Shown piece by piece: positions 8,808-23,584 of a stretch of 64,000 nucleotides of DNA. The DNA is taken from contig NZ_CP035494.1 in the NCBI RefSeq assembly GCF_004135285.1, positions 3,286,001-3,350,000 of the forward strand. Reading direction: 5' to 3'. Below the pieces are notes generated by a model, which worked only from the letters and a program-made list of their open reading frames with translations, did no database searches and was not told the DNA's origin. The first letter of the stretch is position 1; each line of letters begins with the position of its first letter. Source of the stretch: Microbacterium protaetiae (lineage in GTDB: Bacteria > Actinomycetota > Actinomycetes > Actinomycetales > Microbacteriaceae). Both the position numbers and the translations under genes were made by a program.

Positions 8808-8890
8808 GCCGATGTGGCGGAATGGCAGACGCGACCGACTCAAACTCGGTTGCCCGCAAGGGCGTGTGGGTTCGACTCCCACCATCGGCA
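8808..8890 (+). tRNA. tRNA-Leu (anticodon CAA)
   Basis: The acceptor arms GCCGATG and CATCGGC pair fully; the anticodon stem CCGA/TCGG encloses loop CTCAAAC with anticodon CAA at 8841-8843; a long variable arm and T arm (GGTTCGACTCC) follow. The discriminator base is A8890 and CCA is not encoded. Decodes UUG, rare in high-GC genomes. It lies directly before the 71-bp repeat array. Confidence 0.95.
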
Positions 8891-8982
8891 CATATTTTGA
8901 AACTCTCCGCTCCCTCGAAAGCGCTGGATCGCGAGCCATCCCACCCGTTCCCGCGTTGGGTGACGTCTTTGCTGAACGCCGT

Positions 8983-9554
8983 CCGATGTGGTCGCTTCGG
9001 TCTGGTGAAGCGGCCATTCGGGGCGGCGACCGCGGCGGCGCCCGATAGCGCCGGCCGATGTGGTCGCTTCGACCTGGGGAAGCGGCTACTCGGGACGGCG
9101 AACGGGAGGCGTCCGAGCAACGCCGTCCGATGTGGTCGCTTCGATCTGGTGACGCGGCTGTTCGGGGCGGCGACCGCGGGGGCGCCCGATAGCGCCGTCC
9201 GATGTGGTCGCTTCGATCTGGGGAAGCGGCTGCTCGGGACGGCGAATGGGAGGCGCCCGATAACGCCGTCCGATGTGGTCGCTTCGATCTGGGGAAGCGG
9301 CTGTTCGGGACGGCGACCGCGGGGCCTCCGATAGCGCCGGCCGATGTGGTCGCTTCGATGCGGTGAAGCGACCATTCGGGACGGCGACCGCGGGGCGTCG
9401 GGCAACGCCGTCCGATGTTGTCGCTTCGGTCTGGTGAAGCGGCTGTTCGGGACGGCGAATGGGAGGCGCCCGATAACGCCGTCCGATGTTGTCGCTTCGA
9501 TCTGGGGAAGCGGCTATTCGGGACGGCGAATGGGAAGCGAGGCGCCGAAGAGAC
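8983..9554. repeat. Eight-unit 71/72-bp structured tandem array
   Basis: Units begin at 8983, 9055, 9127, 9199, 9270, 9341, 9412 and 9483: four periods of about 72 bp, then 71. Each starts CCGATGTKGTCGCTTCG. The unit contains two inverted repeats: CGCTTC/GAAGCG around 8 nt, and GGACGGCG/CGCCGTCC around about 19 nt, the second arm joining the next unit. Stems are mostly kept while loops vary. No spacers, no genuine gene. The stretch 8891-8982 between the tRNA and the array holds nothing I recognise. Confidence 0.9.
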
Positions 9555-9582
9555 CCAGTCGGACCCGAGCCCTGGCTCTCGA

Positions 9583-9687
9583 GCCGCACGCCCTCACGCA
9601 ACAGCCGCGCGCCCTCACGCTACAGCCGCACGCCCTCACGCAACAGCCGCGCGCCCTCACGCAACAGCCGCGCGCCCTCACGCGACA
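9583..9687. repeat. 21-bp tandem repeat, five units, at ltrA 3' end
   Basis: Five units of 21 bp start at 9583, 9604, 9625, 9646 and 9667 (GCCGCRCGCCCTCACGCAACA, with variation at three positions), and a partial sixth. On the minus strand each unit contains TGA; the first one met is the stop codon of the ltrA-like gene, so the array begins inside its last codons and extends outward. Confidence 0.9.
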
Positions 9688-10835
9688 GCCGCGCCTGCGC
9701 GGGAGACACGACGGGCGTTGACCGCGTTCAGCGCTCCCAGCACGGCGACCACCCCTACTGCCGCGGCGAGCACTCCTGTGGCATTCCACGCCGCGGCGGC
9801 GGGTACCAGCAGCCATGGCACGACGATGCCGGCAGGCCCCCACATCACGACGTCACGCCAGGGCGCGCCGTAGCGCAGCGACTCGGCGGTGCTGGAGAGG
9901 AAATACAGGCTGACACCGCCAGCGAGGCACACCGCCGCTGCGAACGGCAGTCTGCCCGCGGCATCCGCGACAGCCGTGCCGACTCCGGAAGCGAACAGCA
10001 CCACACCTGCGATCAGCAGGAACGGCAGATACATCACCGTGTCACGCAGACCCTCGACGCTTCCCCGTCCTTGCAGCCGATGCAATCCGAGTTCAACCGC
10101 GCCTGTGGCAAAGCTGAAGAACACCCATGCCAAGATGGCGACGGCAACGAATCCGAGCAGCGCTGCGAGCCAGGTCGCCGGTGCCCAGTGCTCGTCAAGC
10201 TCGGTGATGATCGAGAGCACCGATTCGCCGAACACGATGACCACGAGCAGGCTGACCCGCTCGACGAGATGGTCGACATCGAGGGTGCGCCGCAGCCAGG
10301 AAGCGCCACTGCCCAACCGTGTCAGCAGGGTGATCTCGATCACCAGGGCGAGCGCCCACAGCAAGTAGCGCCAGGCGCCGCCAGCCCAGATCGACGCCGT
10401 CCACAGCGCGGCCGGCACCAGACAGTACAGCCATGGGCGCCACCAGACCACGCCGATCGATCGCCGCTTCATCAGCCAGGGCAGCATCCACACCACGCGG
10501 ATCACAGCGTTGCCGAGCGCGAACGCGGCGTTGCGCGCGGTGAGGGCTTCGGGAACGGCGGCGGCCATGAAGCCGATCGCCATCAGGGCGATGATCACCG
10601 ATATCCAGATGACGGGGGTGACCCGCGCGCCGAAGAGGTTCATCGTCACGCTCGCGTTGATCCACGCCCACCATGCAGCGGCCAGTAGCACCGCGAACAC
10701 GACGCCGTCGACCAGGGTGGGGTCGCCGTGCATGGTGTGCGCGATCTGGCCGATGTAGGCGACCATCGCCAAGTCGAAAAGCAGCTCAAGCCAATGCACG
10801 CGGCGCCCCGCCGGCGGATGCTTCTGTGCGCTCAC
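9678..10835 (-). CDS. Low temperature requirement protein A (LtrA) family membrane protein
   Basis: 385 residues with about ten to eleven hydrophobic segments and the family N-terminus WLELLFDLAMVAYIGQIAH, followed by an internal ERVSLLVVIVFGESV that fits the second conserved block. LtrA proteins are integral membrane proteins of unclear function. The GTG start at 10835 follows TAGGCT at 6 nt. The C-terminus merges into the 21-bp repeat array, where its stop codon lies. It sits between pdtaR and pyk and looks independently transcribed. Confidence 0.85.
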   Translation of the reverse strand: MSAQKHPPAGRRVHWLELLFDLAMVAYIGQIAHTMHGDPTLVDGVVFAVLLAAAWWAWINASVTMNLFGARVTPVIWISVIIALMAIGFMAAAVPEALTARNAAFALGNAVIRVVWMLPWLMKRRSIGVVWWRPWLYCLVPAALWTASIWAGGAWRYLLWALALVIEITLLTRLGSGASWLRRTLDVDHLVERVSLLVVIVFGESVLSIITELDEHWAPATWLAALLGFVAVAILAWVFFSFATGAVELGLHRLQGRGSVEGLRDTVMYLPFLLIAGVVLFASGVGTAVADAAGRLPFAAAVCLAGGVSLYFLSSTAESLRYGAPWRDVVMWGPAGIVVPWLLVPAAAAWNATGVLAAAVGVVAVLGALNAVNARRVSRAGAAVA

Positions 10836-10841
10836 GCGCCC

Positions 10842-10847
10842 AGCCTA
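10842..10847 (-). promoter_or_regulatory. -10 element of leaderless ltrA-like gene
   Basis: TAGGCT on the minus strand, 6 nt before GTG 10835. Confidence 0.5.
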
Positions 10848-10856
10848 GGGACGACG

Positions 10857-10891
10857 CGAGCGGGATGCCTCGTGGTGAGGCATCCCGCTCG
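10857..10891 (-). terminator. Strong hairpin after pyk
   Basis: Perfect 15-bp inverted repeat (arms 10857-10871 and 10877-10891, core GCGGGATGCCTC) around a 5-nt loop, 16 nt beyond the pyk stop. No T tract follows, as is common in actinobacteria. Confidence 0.75.
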
Positions 10892-10907
10892 TTCGCATTC
10901 CGTGCGA

Positions 10908-12359
10908 CTACGCCTGGTGGTCGCGGTAGATGGGTGCGTTGCCGTGCACGGCGTCGCCCACCTTGTGGATGCGGATGTCGTTGGTCGAGCCGATGATTCC
11001 GGGAGGGGATCCGGAGATCACGACGACCTTGTCACCCACCTCGCACAGCTTGTTGCCGAGCAGGTACTCGTCGACCTGGATGAACATACGGTCGGTGTGG
11101 GGAACGTGCTCCACGAGGGACGACTGGATGCCCCAGGTGATGGCCATGCGACGGCGAATCGCCGGGTCGGGCGTGAAGGCCAGCATCGGGATGCGGGGCC
11201 GCAGCCGTGACATGCGCCGAGCCGTATCGCCCGACTCGGTGAAGATGCACAGGTACTTCGCCTCGACGAACTCGGCGACCTCGAGTGCGGCGGCCGTGAT
11301 GGCGCCGCCCTGTGTGCGGGGCGTGGTGCCCAGCGGCAGGATGCGTTCCAGGCCGTGGTCTTCGGTGGAGGCGATGATGCGCGCCATGGTCTGCACCACG
11401 ATCACGGGGTAGTCCCCCACGCTGGTCTCGCCCGAGAGCATGACAGCATCGGCACCGTCGAGCACCGCGTTGGCGACGTCGCTGGTCTCGGCGCGGGTGG
11501 GCACCGGGTTGTTGATCATCGTCTCGAGCATCTGCGTGGCCACGATCACCGGCTTGGCCATGCGCCGGCACAGCTCGACCGCGCGCTTCTGCACGATCGG
11601 CACGGCCTCGAGGGGCAGCTCGACGCCGAGGTCGCCGCGAGCGACCATGATGCCGTCGAACGCGTCGATGATCTCTTCGAGGTGATCGACCGCCTGCGGC
11701 TTCTCGATCTTGGCGATCACGGGAACACGGCGGCCCTCTTCGGCCATGATCTCGTGCACGCGCTCGACGTCGGCCGCGTCGCGCACGAACGACAGAGCGA
11801 TGATGTCGGCGCCGGTGCGCAGGCCCCAGCGCAGGTCGGCTTCGTCCTTGTCGCTGAGCGCAGGAACGTTGACGGCCACACCGGGCAGGTTGATGCCCTT
11901 GTTATTGGAGACCGGGCCCCCGACGATGACCTTCGTGGTCACCACGGTTCCGTCGGTCTCGACGACCTGCACCCGGACCTTGCCATCGTCGATCAGCAGG
12001 AAGTCACCGGGCTTGACGTCTTGCGGCAGTCCCTTGAAGGTCGTGGAGACGAGCTCCTTGGTGCCCGGGACGTCGTCGACCGTGATCTTGAAAGTGTCGC
12101 CCTCGGCGAGGTCGTGCGGGCCGTCGGCGAACTTGCCCAGCCGGATCTTCGGGCCCTGCAGGTCAACAAGCACCGCGACGGGACGCTGGGCGTCTTCGGC
12201 CGCCTTGCGCACGTTGGCGAAGTTGTTGTCGTGCACGGTGTAGTCACCATGACTGAGGTTGAAGCGGGCGACGTCCACACCGGCGTCGATGATGGCACGA
12301 ACCATCTCATACGACGATGTGGCGGGGCCCAGGGTGGCGACGATCTTCGCGCGTCTCAT
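10908..12359 (-). CDS. pyk: Pyruvate kinase
   Basis: 483 residues. It converts phosphoenolpyruvate and ADP to pyruvate and ATP, the last step of glycolysis. N-terminal RRAKIVATLGPATSS, a B domain, the catalytic IAKIEKP with the active-site Lys, MVARGDLGVELP for divalent metal, and the PVIVATQMLE and LSGETSVGDYPV blocks are all present; the C-terminal allosteric domain starts at about 350. ATG 12359 gives the normal N-terminus. It is followed by a strong hairpin terminator and preceded by a 68-bp gap with its own palindrome, so it is probably a separate transcript from gltBD. Confidence 0.97.
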   Translation of the reverse strand: MRRAKIVATLGPATSSYEMVRAIIDAGVDVARFNLSHGDYTVHDNNFANVRKAAEDAQRPVAVLVDLQGPKIRLGKFADGPHDLAEGDTFKITVDDVPGTKELVSTTFKGLPQDVKPGDFLLIDDGKVRVQVVETDGTVVTTKVIVGGPVSNNKGINLPGVAVNVPALSDKDEADLRWGLRTGADIIALSFVRDAADVERVHEIMAEEGRRVPVIAKIEKPQAVDHLEEIIDAFDGIMVARGDLGVELPLEAVPIVQKRAVELCRRMAKPVIVATQMLETMINNPVPTRAETSDVANAVLDGADAVMLSGETSVGDYPVIVVQTMARIIASTEDHGLERILPLGTTPRTQGGAITAAALEVAEFVEAKYLCIFTESGDTARRMSRLRPRIPMLAFTPDPAIRRRMAITWGIQSSLVEHVPHTDRMFIQVDEYLLGNKLCEVGDKVVVISGSPPGIIGSTNDIRIHKVGDAVHGNAPIYRDHQA

Positions 12360-12391
12360 ACCGAGGAGTACTCCGGGTTTCTGTTATCTTT

Positions 12392-12406
12392 TGCGAATTT
12401 TTCGCA
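12392..12406 (-). promoter_or_regulatory. Palindrome in the pyk upstream region
   Basis: TGCGAA and TTCGCA around 3 nt, in an unusually AT-rich part of the pyk-gltD gap, 33 bp before the pyk start. It could be an operator over the pyk promoter, or part of the gltD terminator. A clear -10 is not evident. Confidence 0.35.
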
Positions 12407-12427
12407 GGGAAAGGGGTTGCGCCCAGC

Positions 12428-13886
12428 CTACGCGGGCTGTACGCCGATCGCGACATCGTTCGCGGCGACCGGGGTCGGCAGCGCGGTCTCGCCCACGAGG
12501 TATCGGTCGGCGGCTGCGGCAGCCGCCCGGCCTTCGGCGATCGCCCAGACGATCAGCGACTGGCCACGGCCGGCATCCCCGGCCACGAAGACACCGGGAA
12601 GGTCGGTCTCGAACCGCGGGGTGCGCTTGAGGCTGCCGAGCCTGGTGAAGGGGAGGTCGAGCTGCGCGTCGATGGCCTCGCGCTCCGGGCCGCGAAAGCC
12701 CATGGCGATGAGCACGAGATCGGCGGGGATCTCGCGCTCGGTGCCGGCCTTGGGCACGCGCCCGCCGTCCACGTACTCGGTCTCGGCGACGCGCAGCGCG
12801 GTGACGGCCCCGTTCTCGTCAGAGAGGAACTCGACTGTCGAGGCGAGGTATGAGCGATCCCCACCCTCTTCATGTGAGGACTGCACTTCGAACACGGTCG
12901 GGAACATCGGCCAGGGCTGGTGCTCGGGACGATCCGCCGACGGCTGTCGGCCGATCGCGAGGTTGGTCACGCTCAGCGCGCCCTGCCGGTGCGCGGTGCC
13001 GATGCAGTCCGAACCGGTGTCGCCGCCGCCGATCACGACGACGTGCTTGCCGTCGGCGCTGATCTGGTCACCGACCACATCGCCGGCGGCGACATGGTTG
13101 GCCTGCACCAGATAATCCATGGCGTAGTGGATGCCGGTGGCATCGCGACCGGGGATCGGAAGATCGCGCGGCACAGTCGCACCGGTCGCGATCACCACGG
13201 CGTCGTAGCGGGCCCGCAGCTGGTCCCACGTGATGTCGCGGCCGATCTCCACGCCCGGACGGAACTTCGTCCCCTCCGCCTCGAGCTGGGCAAGGCGCGC
13301 ATCGACGACCGCCTTCTCGAGCTTGAAGTCGGGGATGCCGTACCGCAGCAGCCCGCCGATGCGGTCGTCTCGCTCGAAGACGGCCACGGTGTGTCCGGCG
13401 CGGGTGAGCTGCTGAGCGGCGGCGAGCCCCGCCGGTCCGGAGCCGACCACGGCGACGGTCTTGCCGGTGAGGCGCGCGGGAGGCTCGGGCTCGACCCAGC
13501 CCCGCGCGAACGCCTCGTCGGCGATCGTCTGCTCGATGCGCTTGATGGTCACGGGCGGCTGGTTGATTCCCAGCACACATGCGCTCTCGCACGGCGCGGG
13601 GCACAGCCGTCCGGTCAGCTCGGGGAAGTTGTTGGTCGCGTGCAGACGCTCGCTCGCCTCGTGCATGTCATCACGGCGGGTGAGGTCGTTCCACTCCGGA
13701 ATCAGGTTGCCCAGCGGGCAGCCCCGATGGCAGAACGGCACACCGCAGTCCATGCAACGACTCGCCTGCCGTTGCACCATGGTCAGGTCGGTGGGTTCGT
13801 AGACCTCTTTCCAGTCCATGATGCGCACCGGGACCGGGCGACGCGGCGGAAGTTCCCGCTCGGTCACCTTGAGGAAGCCCTTCGGG

Positions 13887-13894
<8 letters not shown>
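12428..13894 (-). CDS. gltD: Glutamate synthase small subunit
   Basis: 488 residues. Passes electrons from NADPH to the large subunit. The N-terminal cysteine cluster [14 protein letters not shown] and a later CPAPCESAC bind two 4Fe-4S clusters. It then has FAD-binding [20 protein letters not shown] and NADPH-binding [12 protein letters not shown] motifs, and the C-terminal [22 protein letters not shown]. The start overlaps the gltB stop by 8 bp, so the two are translated together. Confidence 0.97.
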
Positions 13895-18461
<4,567 letters not shown>

Positions 18462-18544
18462 TGAGCTGCCGTCCTCACTGAACTCGGGATGGGACGACGT
18501 CGGCCCAGGGACTGGAAGCGGTGCTGGCTGCCCGGGCTGAGGTG

Positions 18545-19540
18545 TCAGTCTCGGGCGCTGCCTGCGACTGCTTCGCTCGTGACGGCAGCCGCGGGATCGA
18601 GATCATCGACAGGATCACTCACGTCGACGAATTCGGGGGTGACTCCCGATTGTACAGCCCCCGGACCGCTCCATTCGCGGCCGGGACGATATGGCGAGGG
18701 TTCGAGCCCGAGGTGACGCTTCTTCTGCGCGATCATGATGACAAGACCGAGGATGACGCCGATGATGGCCGCCCACACGTTCGTACGCAGGCCGAGGAAG
18801 ACGTCACTGGGGTCGATCCGGATCGACTCCCACACGATGCGACCGGCGCTGTACCAGATCAAGTACAGACCGAACAGACGGCCCCACTGCAGACGCAGTC
18901 GGTGTCCGGCCCACAGCAGCACGGCCGCGCCGAGCAGGTTCCAGATCATCTCGTAGAGAAACGTCGGGTGGAACAGGGTTCCGGGGGCCAACCCTGCCGG
19001 GAACGCCGGGTTGGTCGCTTCGATTTCCAGACCCCACGGCAGTGAGGTGGGGAGGCCGAAGAGCTCGTGATTGAAGTAGTTGCCCAGGCGGCCCATCGCC
19101 TGCGCGACGATCAGGCCCGGAGCCAGCGCATCGGCGAACGACCAGAAGCGGATTCCCGTCCACCGGCAGCCGAGCCAGGCGCCGATCGCGCCACCGATGA
19201 GGGCGCCGTAGATGGCGATGCCGCCCTCCCAGATGAACAGCGCCGACCAGGGGTTGCGGCCCGCTCCGAAGTAGAACGAGAAGTGCGTGAGCACGTGGTA
19301 GATGCGTGCGCAGATGATGGCCAGCGGCACCGCGATCAGGGCGATGTCGATGACCACCCAGGGTTCGGCGCCGCGCTTGCTGAGGCGGTGGTTCGTCATC
19401 AGGGTGGCCACGATGATGCCCGCGATGATGCACAGCGCGTAGAAGTGGATGCGCAGCGGCCCGATGTCGAAGTAGCTGACAGAGGGGCTCGGGATGCTGG
19501 CGAGCACGCCGTTGATCGCGCTGGCGGGGGCAAACGTCAT
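18545..19540 (-). CDS. lgt: Prolipoprotein diacylglyceryl transferase
   Basis: 331 residues, seven membrane segments. Transfers diacylglycerol to the lipobox Cys of prolipoproteins. The signature [13 protein letters not shown] (GRxGNFxNxExxG form) and [11 protein letters not shown] are present. The C-terminal tail of about 60 residues is acidic and cytoplasmic. ATG 19540 gives the family start MTFAPAS; the longer open frame upstream overlaps trpA and is not coding. TAGACT 7 nt upstream, overlapping the trpA stop, could give a leaderless transcript besides read-through. The tandem position after trpA is common in this family. Confidence 0.95.
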   Translation of the reverse strand: MTFAPASAINGVLASIPSPSVSYFDIGPLRIHFYALCIIAGIIVATLMTNHRLSKRGAEPWVVIDIALIAVPLAIICARIYHVLTHFSFYFGAGRNPWSALFIWEGGIAIYGALIGGAIGAWLGCRWTGIRFWSFADALAPGLIVAQAMGRLGNYFNHELFGLPTSLPWGLEIEATNPAFPAGLAPGTLFHPTFLYEMIWNLLGAAVLLWAGHRLRLQWGRLFGLYLIWYSAGRIVWESIRIDPSDVFLGLRTNVWAAIIGVILGLVIMIAQKKRHLGLEPSPYRPGREWSGPGAVQSGVTPEFVDVSDPVDDLDPAAAVTSEAVAGSARD

Positions 19541-19550
19541 GGGTACGAGT

Positions 19551-20357
19551 CTAAGCGTTTGCGGCACGTGCCCCGTGCGCGGTGCCCGCGGCCAGGGCAC
19601 GCGCGGTCTGTGCCAGCCCGTCCAGTCCCCCGTCACGCAGGGCGCGTACGAGCGCTGTGCCGACGATCGCACCGTCGGCGTAGTCGAGGGTCTGGGCGAT
19701 CTGCTCGGGCGTCGAGATCCCGATGCCGACGCAGCTGCGCGCCGCGCCGTGCTCGCGCAACCGCGCGACCAGCGACCGGGCCGCAGCATCCAGCTCCGCC
19801 CGCTCGCCGGTGATCCCCATCGTCGAGACCGTGTACACGAATCCGGTCGTGTTGCCGACGATGAGATCAAGCCGCTCGTCGGTGGAGGTGGGAGCGGCCA
19901 GGAACACACGGTCCAGACCGGTTCGCTCGCTGGCCGCGATCCACTCGCCGGCTGCATCCGGGGTGATGTCGGGGGTGATCAGCCCCGCTCCCCCCGCCGC
20001 GAGCAGGTCGTCGGCGAACCTGTCGATGCCGTACTGCACGACCGGGTTCCAATACGTCATCACCGCGACCGGAACCCCGCCGCGCTCACTTATCTCACGC
20101 ACCGCCGGAAAGAGATCGCGCAGCGTGAAGCCTGCTGCCAGAGCCGCCTGAGTGGCCTCTTGGATGACCGGGCCGTCCATCACCGGGTCGGAGTACGGTG
20201 GGCCGAGTTCGATGATGTCGGCGCCGCTCTGCGCGAGGGTCACGGCCGCCTCGATGCTCGTGCGCAGATCGGGATAGCCCAGCGGCAGGTAGCCGATGAA
20301 GGCGCCCCGTCGGGTGGCACGGGCAGCATCGATGGCATCGGCAAGCGGCGAGCTCAT
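19551..20357 (-). CDS. trpA: Tryptophan synthase alpha chain
   Basis: 268 residues. Cleaves indole-3-glycerol phosphate to indole and glyceraldehyde 3-phosphate. [20 protein letters not shown] carries a catalytic Glu and Asp; the beta-barrel phosphate-binding segment near [16 protein letters not shown] is intact. The start overlaps the trpB stop by 4 bp (ATGA), the usual translational coupling for the alpha2beta2 complex. Confidence 0.97.
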   Translation of the reverse strand: MSSPLADAIDAARATRRGAFIGYLPLGYPDLRTSIEAAVTLAQSGADIIELGPPYSDPVMDGPVIQEATQAALAAGFTLRDLFPAVREISERGGVPVAVMTYWNPVVQYGIDRFADDLLAAGGAGLITPDITPDAAGEWIAASERTGLDRVFLAAPTSTDERLDLIVGNTTGFVYTVSTMGITGERAELDAAARSLVARLREHGAARSCVGIGISTPEQIAQTLDYADGAIVGTALVRALRDGGLDGLAQTARALAAGTAHGARAANA

Positions 20358-21562
20358 GCGCTGCCCTCTTCGTCGTAGAGCCCGAAGTACCGGGCCGCGG
20401 TGTCCATGTCTTTGTCGCCGCGACCCGACAGACTCACCGCTATCAGGCCGTCGGGTCCCAGCTCGCGCCCGATCCGCAGAGCGCCGGCCAGCGCGTGCGC
20501 CGACTCGATGGCCGGGATGATGCCTTCGGTCTCGCTCAGCAGGCGCAGCGCGTGCATGGCCTCGTCGTCGGTTGCCGGAATGTACTGGGCGCGGCCGATC
20601 TCAGACAGCCAGGCGTGCTCGGGGCCGACGCCCGGGTAGTCCAGGCCGGCCGAGATCGAGTGTGACTCGATGGTCTGACCATCATCGTCCTGCAGCACGA
20701 AGGTCTTCGCCCCGTGCAGGATGCCCGGACGGCCCCGCTCGATGGATGCCGCATGCTCATCGGTGTCGACGCCGGCACCGGCTGCCTCCACGCCGTAGAG
20801 CTTCACGTCAGCGTCATCCAGGAAGGCGTCGAACATCCCGATGGCGTTCGAGCCGCCGCCCACACATGCGATGACGGCGTCGGGCAACCGCCCCACCTCA
20901 TCGAGCAGCTGAGCGCGCGCCTCATCGCCGATGATCTTCTGGAAATCACGGACCATGGCCGGGAACGGGTGCGGGCCTGCGGCTGTGCCAAAGATGTAGT
21001 TGGTCGTCTCGACGCTTGCCACCCAGTCGCGGTAGGCCTCGTTGATGGCGTCTTTGAGGGTGCGCGAGCCGTTGGCGACCGGCACCACCTCGGCGCCCAA
21101 CAATCGCATGCGTGCGACGTTCAAGGCCTGGCGCTGCGTGTCGACCTCACCCATGTAGATCGTGCAGTCGAACCCGAACAGGGCGGCAGCTGTCGCGGTG
21201 GCCACGCCGTGCTGCCCGGCGCCGGTCTCGGCGATGACTCTGGTCTTTCCCAGCCGCTGGGTCAGCAGTGCTTGCCCGATGACGTTGTTGATCTTGTGCG
21301 AGCCGGTGTGGTTCAGGTCTTCGCGCTTGAGGAAGATCCGCGCTCCGCCGGCGTGCTCGGCGAACCGCGCCACCTCGGTGACCGGCGAGGGGCGGCCGGC
21401 GTACGACTGGAGCAGCCGGTGGTACTCGGCCTGGAACCCCGGATCGACGATCGCGGCTTCGTACACCGCCGTCAGCTCGTCGATCGCAGCGATGAGCGAC
21501 TCGGGCATATAGCGCCCGCCGAAGTCGCCGAAGAAGGGTCCGTGTGCATCGCGCAGACTCAT
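20354..21562 (-). CDS. trpB: Tryptophan synthase beta chain
   Basis: 402 residues. A pyridoxal-phosphate enzyme that joins indole and serine to make tryptophan. [15 protein letters not shown] contains the PLP lysine, and [10 protein letters not shown] the phosphate-binding glycines. Full length for the TrpB1 type. It overlaps trpC by 4 bp and trpA by 4 bp, so trpC, trpB and trpA form a tightly coupled block. Confidence 0.98.
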   Translation of the reverse strand: MSLRDAHGPFFGDFGGRYMPESLIAAIDELTAVYEAAIVDPGFQAEYHRLLQSYAGRPSPVTEVARFAEHAGGARIFLKREDLNHTGSHKINNVIGQALLTQRLGKTRVIAETGAGQHGVATATAAALFGFDCTIYMGEVDTQRQALNVARMRLLGAEVVPVANGSRTLKDAINEAYRDWVASVETTNYIFGTAAGPHPFPAMVRDFQKIIGDEARAQLLDEVGRLPDAVIACVGGGSNAIGMFDAFLDDADVKLYGVEAAGAGVDTDEHAASIERGRPGILHGAKTFVLQDDDGQTIESHSISAGLDYPGVGPEHAWLSEIGRAQYIPATDDEAMHALRLLSETEGIIPAIESAHALAGALRIGRELGPDGLIAVSLSGRGDKDMDTAARYFGLYDEEGSA

Positions 21563-22344
21563 GCGCCCACCTCCGTCTCGGTCAGGAAAGAGCGCAGCGT
21601 CGCCACCGGATCGCCGGTGACCAGCGCCTCGCCGATCAGCACCACATCCGCCCCGGCGGCGCGGTAGTGGGCGACATCGTCGGGCGTCTTCACGGCCGAT
21701 TCGGCCACCTTGATGACACCGGCCGGGATGCCGCCGGCCAGCCGGCCGAACAGGTCGCGATCCAGCTCGAAGGTCGTCAGATCCCGGGCATTGACACCGA
21801 TCAGCCGGGCTCCGATCTCGACCGCCCGGGCCACTTCGTCGGCGCTGTGGGCCTCGACCAAGGGCGTCATGCCCAGCTGTCGAACCAGGTCATGCAGGGT
21901 GCGCAACCTCGCCTGGTCGAGCGCTGCCACGATCAGCAGAACGATGTCGGCGCCCGCCGCGCGCGCCTCGAACACCTGGTACGGGGTGGCGATGAAGTCC
22001 TTGCGCAGCACCGGCAGCGACACCGCCGCCTTCACCGCCTCGAGATCGGCCAGGCTTCCTTTGAAGCGTCGGCCCTCGGTGAGCACCGAGATGGTGCTCG
22101 CGCCACCCTGCTCGTACGAGCGTGCCTGCAGCGCTGGATCGGGGATGGCTGCCAGGTCGCCCCGCGAGGGGCTGGCACGTTTGACCTCGGCGATCACCTT
22201 GACCTGCCCCGCCGGAGCGAGCGCACGCAACCCATCGCGCGCGGGTGACTGGTCGGCCGCTCGTCGCTCGATCTCAGCCAGCGGGTGCTGCGCTTCGCGC
22301 GCGCGGGCATCCTCAACGGCGCCGGCCGTGAGGTCGGCGAGCAT
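21559..22344 (-). CDS. trpC: Indole-3-glycerol phosphate synthase
   Basis: 261 residues. Closes the indole ring. [18 protein letters not shown] contains the first catalytic Lys with the phosphate site, [15 protein letters not shown] the second, and ESAVKTPDD and GEALVTGDP complete the barrel. ATG 22344 lies 2 bp after the stop of the small membrane gene; the much longer open frame upstream is a shadow of two other genes. Confidence 0.97.
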   Translation of the reverse strand: MLADLTAGAVEDARAREAQHPLAEIERRAADQSPARDGLRALAPAGQVKVIAEVKRASPSRGDLAAIPDPALQARSYEQGGASTISVLTEGRRFKGSLADLEAVKAAVSLPVLRKDFIATPYQVFEARAAGADIVLLIVAALDQARLRTLHDLVRQLGMTPLVEAHSADEVARAVEIGARLIGVNARDLTTFELDRDLFGRLAGGIPAGVIKVAESAVKTPDDVAHYRAAGADVVLIGEALVTGDPVATLRSFLTETEVGA

Positions 22345-22346
22345 AC

Positions 22347-22577
22347 TCAATGCTCTTTGGCGGTGTACTTGGGACCGTTGACGCCGTACCCGACCTTGGC
22401 GAGCACGAAGCCGACGATCAGTCCGATCACGACCACCACGACACAGGACCACACGAGCCACGGCACGTTGAGGAAGAACGCCGTGGTTCCGACCGCGATC
22501 CCGACCAGCATGATGATCACGGCCGTCCAGGCGGCCGGCGAGTGTCCGTGGCCGGGATCGGCGATGGGGTTGCTCAT
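22347..22577 (-). CDS. HGxxPAAW-type small membrane protein
   Basis: 76 residues. The N-terminus carries HGHSPAAW, the signature of a small family found next to trpC in actinobacteria, followed by two membrane helices (about 17-37, 41-62). Function unknown; its fixed position suggests a link with tryptophan synthesis. ATG 22577 follows GAAGGAGA, a good ribosome site. Confidence 0.85.
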   Translation of the reverse strand: MSNPIADPGHGHSPAAWTAVIIMLVGIAVGTTAFFLNVPWLVWSCVVVVVIGLIVGFVLAKVGYGVNGPKYTAKEH

Positions 22578-22625
22578 GGGTCTCCTTCGTCAGCGGGCGC
22601 GGCGGCGATCCGCGCGGTGTCAAGT

Positions 22626-23228
22626 CTAGCGGCGGTCTTCGCCGGCAGTGGGATCCGCGCCCCGTGACAGGTCGTCCCACGAGTCGACGGCGTCGAGAGT
22701 GCCGGCTGCGGGTGCGTGCGCGGCGTTGTCGGTGCGGTACTTGCGGCCGCTGGTCGACCAGCGGTGCGCAGTGGCGATGACGAACACACCCACCGCCAGC
22801 AGCACCACCCACAAGATCACCGTGATCATCGGCCACGCCGTGGCGGTGATGCCCGAGACCAGGTGCGACACGGGTTCGTCGCCGGTGATGCCGGTCGCGT
22901 CTGTGACAGTGCGTGCCACTGCCGAGATGGGAAGCCCGAAGGCGACTCTGACCGTGACGATGCCGAGGATGACGGCGGCGGCCACGGCGATGGCTCCGAA
23001 GATGTAGCGCAGCACACGCCCGACGATCGACAGCGCCAGTCCCAGGGCCAGCACGGCGAGGCTCAGCGGCGCCAAGACCGGCACGGCCGCGGCCCCGGTG
23101 ACCGTCAGGGCGTCGGACGCGGCACCGGTCAGGCTCACGTGCAGCCAGGTCTGGGTCGAAGAGAGCACGCCCCCGGCGCCGCACAGCATGATCACGACGA
23201 CGGCGATCGTTCGAGCGCGCGCCATCAT
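22626..23228 (-). CDS. Trp biosynthesis-associated membrane protein (TIGR02234 type)
   Basis: 200 residues with four membrane segments and a hydrophilic C-terminal tail of about 45 residues. The WLHV motif just after the first helix (TQTWLHV) and the location in a trp cluster identify the TIGR02234/Trp_oprn_chp family, of unknown biochemical role. The start overlaps the hisI stop by 4 bp. In many relatives trpE lies between hisI and this gene; here no space remains. Confidence 0.8.
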   Translation of the reverse strand: MMARARTIAVVVIMLCGAGGVLSSTQTWLHVSLTGAASDALTVTGAAAVPVLAPLSLAVLALGLALSIVGRVLRYIFGAIAVAAAVILGIVTVRVAFGLPISAVARTVTDATGITGDEPVSHLVSGITATAWPMITVILWVVLLAVGVFVIATAHRWSTSGRKYRTDNAAHAPAAGTLDAVDSWDDLSRGADPTAGEDRR

Positions 23229-23584
23229 GGGCGGCCGCCGACGGCCGGGTCGAGGTCGTCGGCGTCGAAACAGGTGCGGTCACCGGTATGGCACGCCGCC
23301 CCGATCTGCTGCACCGAGACCAGCACGGTGTCGCCGTCGCAGTCCAGCCGCGCCCCGCGCACAAGCTGAATGTGGCCCGATGTGTCGCCCTTACGCCAGT
23401 ACTCTTGGCGCGAGCGAGACCAGAACGTGACCCGGCCTTCGCTGAGGGTGCGTCGCAGCGCCTCGGCGTCCATCCATCCGAGCATGAGCACCTCGCGGGT
23501 GTCCCACTCCTGGATGATCGCGGGCACCAGACCCTGCTCGTTGAACGCCACGCGGGCGATGCGGTCCTCGATGGTGTCGGTCAT
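23225..23584 (-). CDS. hisI: Phosphoribosyl-AMP cyclohydrolase
   Basis: 119 residues, monofunctional. Third step of histidine synthesis. [43 protein letters not shown] carry the metal-binding Asp and Cys residues. ATGA overlap with hisF upstream. The cyclohydrolase and pyrophosphohydrolase (hisE) are separate genes, as normal in actinobacteria. Confidence 0.95.
   Translation of the reverse strand: MTDTIEDRIARVAFNEQGLVPAIIQEWDTREVLMLGWMDAEALRRTLSEGRVTFWSRSRQEYWRKGDTSGHIQLVRGARLDCDGDTVLVSVQQIGAACHTGDRTCFDADDLDPAVGGRP

Noticed and set aside
8808..9070. 71-bp units derived from tRNA-Leu, because both contain GCCGATGTGG
   Set aside because: Similarity stops after ten bases; chance is likely, though a site of integration cannot be excluded.
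8983..9554. CRISPR array
   Set aside because: Units are contiguous without spacers, longer than CRISPR repeats, and no cas genes are present.
22348..23364. Extension of trpC to 601 codons
   Set aside because: The added frame is a shadow of two membrane-protein genes; TrpC begins at 22344 by homology.
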